52,003 nt of DNA from Actinomycetes bacterium. Its GTDB lineage: Bacteria > Actinomycetota > Acidimicrobiia > Acidimicrobiales > Acidimicrobiaceae. Shown piece after piece: positions 18,934 through 26,547 of this stretch (positions within the stretch are counted from its first letter, which is position 1; each line of letters opens with the position of its first letter). The notes under the pieces were generated by a model. The model searched no databases. It saw only the letters and a list, made by a program, of their open reading frames with translations, and was not told where the DNA came from. The stretch lies in the NCBI GenBank assembly GCA_021803345.1, contig JAJZLS010000063.1:1-52003 (forward strand), read 5' to 3'. A program made the translations under genes and the position numbers.

Positions 18934-20492
18934 TGGCTCACGATCATATACACCAGCCTGAAATCGATATTCACTTCTTCAACCATCATGGCGACGAGGA
19001 CTTCCTAGGCTCCGGTGGATCGGAAGAAGACGGTGACGTCAACACCTGGCTATTAGATAATGTGGAACTCACCACGGTCGGCGTCGATGTCGGTTCATCG
19101 ACGTCGCACCTGGTGTTTTCAAGGCTGCACCTTCAACGGCTTGCCCAATCACTTTCGAGCAGGTTCGTGGTGGTAGAGCGCAAGGAGCTTCACAGATCCC
19201 CAATCCTCCTCACCCCTTTTACCTCTGAGTCAACCATAGACTTAGATAGACTCTCCGATTTCGTCAATACCAGTTACAAAGAAGCAGGCGTTGATCCTTC
19301 TGAAGTCGATACCGGGGTAGTGATTCTCACCGGTGTGGCCCTGGAGCGTCGTAATGCCAGAGCTGTGGCAGAGTTGTTCGCCTCTCATGGTGGTAAATTC
19401 GTCTGTGCGTCTGCAGGACATAATTTAGAGGGATTACTAGCAGCTCATGGCTCTGGGGCGGTCGCACTATCGCGTAAAAAGCACAGTCAGATTTTGCACA
19501 TAGATATTGGTGGCGGCACCAGTAAACTGGCGCTGATTGAAGACGGAGAAATATTAGAAACCTCTGCAATTTCAATCGGAGCCAGATTATTGGCTTTCGA
19601 TGACGAAGACCGCATAGTAAGGATTGAAACTGCTGCGTATCAAATTGCGCAATCTTTGGGGATTGAACTTCAATTGGGTGCAAAGCTTAGTCAGGATCAA
19701 ATGCAGAAATTCGCGAACACTCTCGCCGAGATTCTCGTTTCATTCGCCTTGCACACTCAGATGGACAATCCGCTAATAGCAGATCTCACCCTGACGCCAG
19801 CTATTTCAAGACCTCCAAAACAAGATGCCATCTTTACCTTTTCGGGCGGAGTGTCGGAATATCTTTTCGGGCGGGAAACGCAGGTCTATAACGATATGGC
19901 GATGCTTTTGTCACAGGCTATCCAAGATCAGTTCAGCCAGAGCAATCTAAGCTATAGTTCTGCCGGAGAGGGTATTAGGGCTACCGCCATTGGGGCTTCT
20001 CAATTCACCGTACAGTTGAGTGGGAATACAATAATGGTCACGGAGGGAATTGAGTTACCGCTGCACAATCTTCCGGTAATAAGTCCAAAGCTCACAGAAG
20101 CTCCAACTTCCGAGTCGGTATCATCTGGAATCATCACCGCTCTGACCAGGCTTGATTTATTAGACTTCGACACTCCAATATGCGTATATCTGCCCTGGAA
20201 AGGCGACGCCGAGTATTCGATACTGCTAGCTCTTGCCTCAGGAATAAGAGATGCCATTGGCGATCGACTTGAGCACATAAACCAGCCGCTGGTGCTGGCA
20301 CTTGAGGTTGACATGGGAGCTGCTTTAGGACGAATACTTACCGAAGAACTCGGACAACGAACTCAGGTAGTATCGATCGACGGAGTGGAACTGCGCGAAC
20401 TCGATTTCGTAGACATTGGGGAACCGCTCGAACCGACCAAAGTTCTTCCGGTTATGGTTAAATCTCTGGCTTTCCCGGTAGTGAATCAATAG
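18933..20492 (+). CDS. eutA: EutA-like ethanolamine ammonia-lyase reactivating factor
   Basis: The 519-residue protein has the actin/Hsp70-like ATPase signature of EutA: TTVGVDVGSSTSHLVFSRL near 49-67, VVILTGVALERRNARA near 129-144 and LHIDIGGGTSKLALIEDGEI near 188-207. In enteric bacteria EutA exchanges damaged adenosylcobalamin from ethanolamine ammonia-lyase. Here there is no eutB, eutC or microcompartment gene nearby, and the N-terminus has an extra His/Asp-rich stretch of about 45 residues. Its partner enzyme must be elsewhere, or the protein serves another cobalamin enzyme or the bicupin. It starts with GTG. Confidence 0.85.
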   Translation: MAHDHIHQPEIDIHFFNHHGDEDFLGSGGSEEDGDVNTWLLDNVELTTVGVDVGSSTSHLVFSRLHLQRLAQSLSSRFVVVERKELHRSPILLTPFTSESTIDLDRLSDFVNTSYKEAGVDPSEVDTGVVILTGVALERRNARAVAELFASHGGKFVCASAGHNLEGLLAAHGSGAVALSRKKHSQILHIDIGGGTSKLALIEDGEILETSAISIGARLLAFDDEDRIVRIETAAYQIAQSLGIELQLGAKLSQDQMQKFANTLAEILVSFALHTQMDNPLIADLTLTPAISRPPKQDAIFTFSGGVSEYLFGRETQVYNDMAMLLSQAIQDQFSQSNLSYSSAGEGIRATAIGASQFTVQLSGNTIMVTEGIELPLHNLPVISPKLTEAPTSESVSSGIITALTRLDLLDFDTPICVYLPWKGDAEYSILLALASGIRDAIGDRLEHINQPLVLALEVDMGAALGRILTEELGQRTQVVSIDGVELRELDFVDIGEPLEPTKVLPVMVKSLAFPVVNQ

Positions 20493-20495
20493 AGA

Positions 20496-20522
20496 TGGTG
20501 GCCATCCCCCATCTGGCCACCA
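20496..20522. terminator. Hairpin between convergent eutA and iclR
   Basis: A perfect 9-bp stem (TGGTGGCCA / TGGCCACCA) with a 9-base loop follows the eutA stop by 3 bases. No T-run follows on either strand. Its position between converging genes suggests bidirectional transcript ending. Confidence 0.5.
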
Positions 20523-20571
20523 ATCCTAAATATGCCACACTGGCCTTTCCTTTGCAAAGCAGGGACCAGTT

Positions 20572-21357
20572 CTAACTCAATGACACTGCTATCTCCTCAG
20601 CAACTGTCTTCAAAATTGTACCGATTTCTTTTACCCGGATGGCGGTCATTCTCCCGGTAGGTGCCGCGACATTGACCGCGAATCGAGAAGTAACCGAGAT
20701 AGATTTGATTGCCACGCTTACCGAAGAGACACCTTCCTCACTCTCTTCCTTGTTGGTAGCGTAGCCTCTATGACGTACTTTCTCGAGCTCATTCATCAGA
20801 TCGGCCCTACTGGATATCGAGTTCACTGTCATTTGGACTAATACCTCGTGAGGATATAATTTGAAGATTTCCTCATCCGGCAATTCTGCCAATATGGCCC
20901 GACCAGTGGAGGTGCAGTGAGCTAGCATTGACTTACCCATTCGGGAGGAAACCCGAACCGTCTTCTGACTCTCAATAGCGTCGACAAAACGAATCATCGA
21001 CCCTTCCAGCATTCCAAGATGAACGGTCTCTTCAAGCTCCTTATTTAGCCTTTCCAGAACCGGCCTGGCCTGAGTCCTGATGTCAAGCCTGCTAAGGACC
21101 GAAAAAGCGACGTTAGTCAAGGCCGCACCACTCTGATATACCTTCGTTCTGGGATCTTGTCTTACAAAACCCCTATATTGAAGCATCGCCAACAAGCGAT
21201 GAGCGGTTGAGGAGGCTACTCCTAGATACTCACTGGCCTCCGTTAGCCTGATTTCAGAATGCTCACCCAGCAGTAAAATTAGCCTTAAAGCATTGTCTAC
21301 AGAAGCTATTGGATACTGCGGGATTGACTTATCATTTCCTGGTAGTGAATTCTGCAC
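20572..21357 (-). CDS. IclR-family transcriptional regulator
   Basis: A 261-residue regulator with an N-terminal winged helix (about 15-85: LTEASEYLGVASSTAHRLLAMLQYRGFV) and a C-terminal IclR effector domain (about 90-260, with LAHCTSTGRAILAEL and GYATNKEESEEGVSSVSVAI). Such proteins often control aromatic catabolism. It lies just downstream of the dioxygenase operon but has its own promoter. The GTG start has no Shine-Dalgarno site; a TATAAT ends 6 bases before it, suggesting a leaderless mRNA. A palindrome covers the start codon, implying self-repression. The same palindrome is at the dioxygenase operon. Confidence 0.9.
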   Translation of the reverse strand: MQNSLPGNDKSIPQYPIASVDNALRLILLLGEHSEIRLTEASEYLGVASSTAHRLLAMLQYRGFVRQDPRTKVYQSGAALTNVAFSVLSRLDIRTQARPVLERLNKELEETVHLGMLEGSMIRFVDAIESQKTVRVSSRMGKSMLAHCTSTGRAILAELPDEEIFKLYPHEVLVQMTVNSISSRADLMNELEKVRHRGYATNKEESEEGVSSVSVAIKSISVTSRFAVNVAAPTGRMTAIRVKEIGTILKTVAEEIAVSLS

Positions 21358-21366
21358 ATCAGAATT
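21348..21366. promoter_or_regulatory. Putative IclR operator and leaderless promoter of iclR
   Basis: AATTCTG-cacat-CAGAATT is a perfect 7+5+7 palindrome covering the GTG start of iclR. On the minus strand a TATAAT (21369-21364) overlaps it, leaving 6 bases to the GTG. A TTGCTC lies 19 bases further up as a weak -35. Matching sites occur at 26056-26072 and 27958-27974. Confidence 0.65.
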
Positions 21367-21557
21367 ATAGGTGATTAAATTCGCTCAGGAGCAACTTATG
21401 CCATATTTCTGAAAAAGCACCACAAAATCCCCACATTCATCGGCCGCTGCTTCCAGCAGCGCGACCACCTTATCTGAGCCAATCGACTAACTTTCCCACT
21501 AGAGAAAAGTCTAAGCAACAGATGGTTGTTAGACCAGCGAACTAACTACCATCACGG

Positions 21558-22784
21558 CTACCGAGACGGCGAAGCTGCAAGCAGCGCTTCCACTCTTTGC
21601 ACTGGGACAGAGATTTCATAATCGCCAGAGAGCAGTTTTCTACATTCGATAAGAGCTCTTGGCCAGTTCACGGTCACCACACCGCAATACTTCCCAGCCG
21701 AATCGTTATATATCGCTGCAAATCGGTTTGGATTATTGGGATCTTCCAATATCACCTGTCCATCAGCCTCGGCAGTGATGCCCGCCAGCTGTATCTTCCA
21801 GTCGTATTGATCGCTCCAAACATACTCTACCGGCGCATACTGGTGCAGTTCATCAGGATTGGTGATGTTGTGTGACACACATGCCGCTTGCTCTACCGCG
21901 TTAGTCCAGTGCTCCACCCTAACCAGCTTGCCATGTCTGGGATGATGCCATCTTGCCACGTCGCCTATGGCGTAAATATTCGAATGCCCAACCACCCTAC
22001 AGTACTCATCACAAACTACACCGTTGTCTATAAGCAGCCCCGAGGAATCCAGCCAAGCATCGTTTGGTACGGCACCTATTCCTACAACCACCACATCAGA
22101 ACTGAGTAATGTACCGTCAGAGAGCTCGACCTTAAGGTTCCCTTTGGAGCCAGTAATCGATTCGACTCCCATGCCAAAATAAGTCTGAACCTGGTTTCGA
22201 TGATGAAGTTCTATAAACCGGATGCCAACCTCATCACCCATTACCCGAGCCATCGGTATCGGAAGAGGATCCACCAACGAGGTTGTAAGGCCAAAGTGAC
22301 GAGCGGTCGCCGCAACCTCTGCGCCTATAAATCCTGCTCCTACTATTACTACTGAATTAGCCGATTCAAAATCAGCTCTCAAACTCAGAGCATCATCAAG
22401 GGATCTAAGCAGGTGGACCCCATCAGTGGCTTCCCACGGAGAAGGCCTGGCCCTCACTCCTGTAGCTATCACTAGCTGGTCGAAGTGCAGGGTACCTTTA
22501 TCACCAAGCACTATCCTTGACTCGGCAACATCTAATTTGGTGGCAGCAGTACCCAACAAGAACTCAATATTGGCCTCCGCAATCGCCTTCTCTGAAATCA
22601 GGCTGATCCTGTCAACGCCTTGAGAACCAGAGAGAAAACCCTTTGAAAGTGGAGGTTTGTCATAAGGCATATGATCTTCAGCGTCAATCACTTTGATCGA
22701 GCCTGTAAAACCATCCGCACGCAATGATTGTGCAGCCCGTACTCCCCCTACTGATGCCCCTACAATTACGACGTCAGAACTCAC
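21558..22784 (-). CDS. Ferredoxin reductase of the ring-hydroxylating dioxygenase
   Basis: A 408-residue FAD/NAD protein of the BphA4/CamA type that passes electrons from NADH to the ferredoxin encoded just upstream. FAD motif VVIVGASVGGVRAAQSL at 5-21, then MPYDKPPLSKGFLSG, the NAD motif VVIVGAGFIGAEVAA near 145-159, and the second FAD motif IYAIGDVARW near 271-280 are present, with a C-terminal reductase domain. Its ATG overlaps the ferredoxin stop (ATGA). It is the last gene of the dioxygenase operon. Confidence 0.93.
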   Translation of the reverse strand: MSSDVVIVGASVGGVRAAQSLRADGFTGSIKVIDAEDHMPYDKPPLSKGFLSGSQGVDRISLISEKAIAEANIEFLLGTAATKLDVAESRIVLGDKGTLHFDQLVIATGVRARPSPWEATDGVHLLRSLDDALSLRADFESANSVVIVGAGFIGAEVAATARHFGLTTSLVDPLPIPMARVMGDEVGIRFIELHHRNQVQTYFGMGVESITGSKGNLKVELSDGTLLSSDVVVVGIGAVPNDAWLDSSGLLIDNGVVCDEYCRVVGHSNIYAIGDVARWHHPRHGKLVRVEHWTNAVEQAACVSHNITNPDELHQYAPVEYVWSDQYDWKIQLAGITAEADGQVILEDPNNPNRFAAIYNDSAGKYCGVVTVNWPRALIECRKLLSGDYEISVPVQRVEALLAASPSR

Positions 22785-22978
22785 TCGTCTTCAACCCTGA
22801 GCGCTGAGACTGGGCAGCTGCGCGCTGCCGATTCCACATGCGCCCGCTTGTCTTCATCAAACTTCTCCTGCAGGATTACAACCAAACCTTCATCGTCAAT
22901 ATCGAAAAACTCTGGTGCTTCCATTACGCAGTTAGCGTATCCCTGACAAAGATTAAGGTCAGCCTTAACGATAGGCAA
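22781..22978 (-). CDS. [3Fe-4S]-type ferredoxin
   Basis: The likely start is the TTG at 22978, which has GGAAGGAG 8 bases upstream; this gives a 65-residue protein. The longer frame places that ribosome site inside the gene. Cysteines are CQGYANC followed by a single late SCPVSAL; a Cys is missing from the normal 4Fe-4S spacing (C-x2-A-x2-C), as in [3Fe-4S] ferredoxins such as PhdC and PhtAc from Gram-positive aromatic degraders. It carries electrons from the reductase to the Rieske oxygenase. It overlaps the reductase gene by 4 bases. Confidence 0.9.
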   Translation of the reverse strand: MPIVKADLNLCQGYANCVMEAPEFFDIDDEGLVVILQEKFDEDKRAHVESAARSCPVSALRVEDE

Positions 22979-23025
22979 CTTAATTGCTCCTTCCAAAATA
23001 GTAACCAATCAAACCTACATAGAAA

Positions 23026-23814
23026 CTAGGACTTAATACCTATCCCACCGTCTGGATGGATAACACCCCCGGTTATGCCTCTGGCTCTGTTCGAAGCCAA
23101 GAACACGTAACTCCAGGCATGATCATCTCCCGACAACGCTACCCGAAGAGGTACACGTCCAGCTAATTCGGCCTCCCGGCCAGGAGTGTCATTCAGTCTC
23201 TTGGCATCTAAGCCCAAACTAGCCAAACCTCTTAAGTCAGTGTTTAATGTTCCACCCGGTGCAACTCCATTTACTCTAATATCCGGAGCGAGCTCATGGG
23301 CCAATGTTATTACCAATCCCCTAACAGCAAACTTTGAGGAGACGTACAGCACCCCCCCACGTCCCGGGTAATAGGATGATGTTGATTCAGTCAGGATAAT
23401 AGATCCTTTAGACTCCTTCAGTGCTGGCAGCGCAGCCTTGACTGAAAGTATGTGACTTTTCACGTTGACCGAATACATCTCTTCAAATGCCTTGTCGATC
23501 AAATCTGGCTCAAGCTCAGACAGCCCTCGATAGAAATCAAAGATCCCAACGCAATTCACCAAGATATCTAAACTGCCAAATGCGTCAACAGCTACAGAAA
23601 CTGCCTCTAGATTAGCCTGATACGTAGTAGCGTCCCCGACCACAACCGGAACATCCGGCAATTTATTGCTTATTTCCGAACTCTTTCCCGGATCCTTTTC
23701 GAGAACAGCGACTCTCGCACCTTCCGATATAAAAGCGTCCACCACCGCGCGTCCAATACCGGACCCAGCCCCAACTACTAAGGCGTTACGATCCTTTAGC
23801 CAACCTTCACTCAC
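23026..23814 (-). CDS. cis-dihydrodiol dehydrogenase (BphB-like SDR)
   Basis: A 262-residue short-chain dehydrogenase. The NAD site ALVVGAGSGIGRAVV is at 10-24, NCVG near 86, NVKSHILSVKAALPALKESKGSI near 117-139 and the catalytic Ser/Tyr/Lys set in TESTSSYYPGRGG and LYVSSK near 143-163. The phrase ELAPDIRVNGVAPGGT with LRGLASLG is typical for dihydrodiol dehydrogenases. It would oxidise the dioxygenase product to a catechol. It starts with GTG, overlapping the 87-residue gene by 8 bases. Confidence 0.9.
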   Translation of the reverse strand: MSEGWLKDRNALVVGAGSGIGRAVVDAFISEGARVAVLEKDPGKSSEISNKLPDVPVVVGDATTYQANLEAVSVAVDAFGSLDILVNCVGIFDFYRGLSELEPDLIDKAFEEMYSVNVKSHILSVKAALPALKESKGSIILTESTSSYYPGRGGVLYVSSKFAVRGLVITLAHELAPDIRVNGVAPGGTLNTDLRGLASLGLDAKRLNDTPGREAELAGRVPLRVALSGDDHAWSYVFLASNRARGITGGVIHPDGGIGIKS

Positions 23815-24070
23815 TATCTAAATCACCTTCCATGGGACCATAGGGATTATTTATCAGTAGTGAAAGAGAGTTTTGGTTCTGCCAGGTCAAGGCTTCCAGC
23901 TCCAAAGGGCATAGCGTGATATAGTGCCCTGACTTTGGCGATGAAATAAGCAACCTGGAACCGTTCCTAGTCTCAATCTTCCTGATCTGTACTTCTGCGA
24001 ATTCGTTTCCAAGTTCAATCACCGGCCCATCCGATTCCTCCTCCGAATGGCCGTCCCAAGCGCCAATCAC
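23807..24070 (-). CDS. Small protein of unknown function in the dioxygenase operon
   Basis: An 87-residue acidic protein with no recognisable motif, signal peptide, membrane segment or cysteine. The central part (EFAEVQIRKIETRNGSRLLISSPKS with later LCPLELEALTWQ) looks like a small folded beta-rich domain. Similar short proteins occur in actinobacterial ring-hydroxylating operons and are sometimes loosely labelled dihydrodiol dehydrogenase, which this is not by sequence. Its GTG overlaps the stop of the beta subunit gene (GTGA) and its end overlaps the SDR gene, so it is translationally coupled and probably has a role in the system, for example assembly or a stabilising subunit. Confidence 0.75.
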   Translation of the reverse strand: MIGAWDGHSEEESDGPVIELGNEFAEVQIRKIETRNGSRLLISSPKSGHYITLCPLELEALTWQNQNSLSLLINNPYGPMEGDLDSE

Positions 24071-24612
24071 AGGAATATAGCCAGGTTCTGCATCCTGACC
24101 ACCGACTCATCGACTAGAACCAACCGCCTCGCCAGCTTCAACCCTTCATCCTGAAGGCGAAGGATGTCTTCTCTGAGAGCAGAAACAAGGTAGGGCTCCC
24201 GGTTGTCTCCGCGGCTGCGGAATAACAAAACAGCAGACTGGACAAACAATTCACTCTCATTATCTGTATTGAAAGTCCGCACGTTGGTAATGTAGTGCCG
24301 AAGTCTCGAAGGGGGATCTTCAGTCCAAGCGTGCTCAGTTGCAAATCTTGCAACCCTCATCGATAATGAGTATTTATCCTCGTCGAAGTGACTCATACCT
24401 TTTGCTGTATCGAAGCCGGCACCCCGTGCAGTTGTGACCCGAACTGGCAGATTGTACTGAATGTCGTCCGTGAGGAGCGTAAGCCACTCGTCATACCTTT
24501 GAGAATCCAAAATGTAACTCTCATCGACCAGAAATTGATGGGCCTCAAGATGCCTTTCGTCACTATAGCGCAACGGACGCATAAGCGTTGTGTCAGTCTT
24601 TGCTACCGCCAT
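24067..24612 (-). CDS. Ring-hydroxylating dioxygenase beta subunit
   Basis: A 181-residue SnoaL/NTF2-like beta subunit of a Rieske dioxygenase. It shows the usual start EAHQFLVDESYILDSQRYDEWLTLLTDDIQYNLPVR and the later RLRHYITNVR. It builds the alpha3beta3 hexamer and has no catalytic metal. Its ATG shares one base with the alpha stop (TAATG), so expression is coupled. Confidence 0.93.
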   Translation of the reverse strand: MAVAKTDTTLMRPLRYSDERHLEAHQFLVDESYILDSQRYDEWLTLLTDDIQYNLPVRVTTARGAGFDTAKGMSHFDEDKYSLSMRVARFATEHAWTEDPPSRLRHYITNVRTFNTDNESELFVQSAVLLFRSRGDNREPYLVSALREDILRLQDEGLKLARRLVLVDESVVRMQNLAIFL

Positions 24613-26009
24613 TACTTACTCCCTTTGTTTGAAGCGTCTTTGGACTTCTTTTCACCCATGGCAAGCCGCTCTACTTCCTCTAACGGCTTCTCGATAAAGT
24701 CAGCCCACTCAGAAAGAAGAGCCCGCTGGTTAAATTCGCCGTAACCAACGTATGCGGTCCCAGGTCCATGAAAATTAGCCAGTGGCGGATTTAGAGGCTT
24801 ATCTTCACTCGTCAAACCCATCCTGCTATTCAGCAGCAGCCTCTTAGCCATTGAACCAGCCGCAATTGATGTGATCGAAACCCAGTTCTCCACATCATCC
24901 TGCTCAAACATGCCAGTACTTCCAAAACACATCAGATAACCCTTGTAAGAAGCCTCTTTGAAATCCTCTGGAGCATTCTTATCAACAATGAACCAGGACA
25001 TGACCTCAGTCTCAGTTGCACTTATGGGTTGCCATACCCTCATTGTTATAAATGGAACCACATCGTCAGAGGCTGTTGCATCAACTTTGGGCCAGTTATG
25101 AATAAAGCTGAAGTTCGGAAACAAAGTGGCTGCGGAGATCATAAAACCGTCTTCGCTGACTACCCTCTTGTGCTCCTCGCTCCAAGAGTCCTCCATCCGG
25201 TCAATCATCTCTTCCGTATAGCCGACATACCTCAGCTTCTCTCTGAAGGTTCCCTCGGGAAGCTTATATGTTGTTCCGCCACCACGCCCAGCCCAGTAGA
25301 GAGCACCTTCTTTTCTCTTGGAACCAGTTGGCTCCCTGAAAAGGCCAATCTCGACCACGCTTCGGTGAGTTTGAGGCGTGTGGTAACTATCCCCAGCTGC
25401 GTTTTCGGCACCGATCTTCCAGTTCGCTTTGACTCGCCAGCGCTGTGGTCCCCTGACTTCGACACCTTGTGGACTCTGCTTGGTATAGAAGTCCAGGTAA
25501 AAGGCAAAGTCGCCCATATATTCCCTCAATGGTTGAGCATTGGGATCCAAATTGACAAATATCAATCCATTGATGGTCTCTACGGACGGAGCTGGCAGCA
25601 AGGTCTGACCGCTTTTGTTGAATCCATCTTCGCCACCGTATGCCTCTGCATGAAAGGGCAGCCCGACCAGCTTCCCATCATTGCGATAAGACCAGCCATG
25701 ATAAGGGCACCGGAAATGCGACGCATTGCCGACTTCTGCCCGGCAAATCTGCATTCCACGATGCAAACACATGTTGAACATGACCCGAACGGACCCGCTT
25801 TCGTCCCTTGAAACAATGAAGGAATCCTCTAGAACTCTACGCACCACGTAGTCGCCCGGATCAGGAATCTCCGATTCGTGGGCCAGGAATACCCAGGAAC
25901 GTTCGAAGATGTGTTCCTTTTCAAGCTCGTATACCTCGCTGTCGTTATAGACGTAAGCCGGGATCATGCCCCTTCTAACGTCAGCCAGCATCTTGGATAC
26001 ATCGTTCAT
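24612..26009 (-). CDS. Ring-hydroxylating dioxygenase alpha subunit
   Basis: The catalytic Rieske subunit, 465 residues from the ATG 26009 (MNDVSKMLADV). Rieske ligands are CLHRG and CPYHGW near 80-105; the mononuclear iron site is GDSYHTPQTH near 200-209, with an acidic partner in FEQDDVENW near 365. The sequence style (NMCLHRGMQICRAE, then ENAAGDSYH) matches PAH-type dioxygenases of Gram-positive bacteria, but the aromatic substrate cannot be fixed. An alternative ATG at 26057 lies in the palindrome and would add 16 unusual residues. It heads a six-gene operon. Confidence 0.93.
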   Translation of the reverse strand: MNDVSKMLADVRRGMIPAYVYNDSEVYELEKEHIFERSWVFLAHESEIPDPGDYVVRRVLEDSFIVSRDESGSVRVMFNMCLHRGMQICRAEVGNASHFRCPYHGWSYRNDGKLVGLPFHAEAYGGEDGFNKSGQTLLPAPSVETINGLIFVNLDPNAQPLREYMGDFAFYLDFYTKQSPQGVEVRGPQRWRVKANWKIGAENAAGDSYHTPQTHRSVVEIGLFREPTGSKRKEGALYWAGRGGGTTYKLPEGTFREKLRYVGYTEEMIDRMEDSWSEEHKRVVSEDGFMISAATLFPNFSFIHNWPKVDATASDDVVPFITMRVWQPISATETEVMSWFIVDKNAPEDFKEASYKGYLMCFGSTGMFEQDDVENWVSITSIAAGSMAKRLLLNSRMGLTSEDKPLNPPLANFHGPGTAYVGYGEFNQRALLSEWADFIEKPLEEVERLAMGEKKSKDASNKGSK

Positions 26010-26055
26010 AAACGGCCCCAATCCTAATAGTGCCACTTCCGTGCAGCCCTTAGAC

Positions 26056-26072
26056 ATTCTGTTATACAGAAT
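26056..26072. promoter_or_regulatory. Putative IclR operator of the dioxygenase operon
   Basis: ATTCTG-ttata-CAGAAT is a perfect palindrome with 5-base spacer, with the same arms and spacing as the site covering the iclR start. It contains TATAAC on the minus strand that could act as -10. It lies 46 bases before the preferred alpha start. Confidence 0.65.
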
Positions 26073-26460
26073 CTATCTCTGTTAAATTGATTATCTCTTA
26101 AATAATACTCTAGATTCACATTCATACTCCCGTTGAAGCTACTCGCCAGCTCCTACAGGTAGCTTAAGGATCTGGCATTCTTGGCATTCATTTAAGCCAG
26201 CAGCTCATCTCCACTGCACTGGCTAGGGAAGATACCTCCTCGGGGATTTTGCGCACTGTTCCCTAATTGCCACTGCTTACGAAGACCCCTCAGCCTTAAA
26301 GCACAGCCGTGAAATACATGGCCCGGCAACAAAATATTCTTCTATGAAATTCATCCCACAAGATTCATGGCATTGCATCGGTGGTGCAAAAACCAGTCTT
26401 TGAAGCGTAGATGTACAAATAAAGACCATAAAACAAACCCACAAATTGAGTTACTTATAA

Positions 26461-26511
26461 ATAAAAAGGGTCACCCTGAAGTCGAATTTCTCCGACTTCA
26501 TAAGGCGACCC
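26461..26511 (-). terminator. Rho-independent terminator of the binding-protein gene
   Basis: On the minus strand GGGTC...GAAGTCG pairs with CGACTTC...GACCC (26468-26511, with a small internal loop) and is followed by TTTTTAT. It lies about 35 bases after the stop of the gene at 26548, and would separate it from the dioxygenase operon. Confidence 0.8.
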
Positions 26512-26547
26512 TACAATTACGCTACCTTTATTTGTTTGTAACTGATA

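Larger units (their letters stand above)
26010..26547. other. Gene-free region upstream of the dioxygenase operon
   Basis: About 540 bases without a gene, holding the operon's upstream region, the palindrome at 26056-26072 and the terminator of the binding-protein gene at 26461-26511. The middle shows no feature I can support. Confidence 0.7.

Noticed and set aside
21445-21461. CGCTGC-ttcca-GCAGCG hairpin as terminator of the dioxygenase operon
   Set aside because: Short stem, about 100 bases after the stop and no T-run; too weak to call.
22979-23008. N-terminal extension of the ferredoxin
   Set aside because: The ribosome site GGAAGGAG would lie inside the gene; the TTG at 22978 is at the right distance from it.
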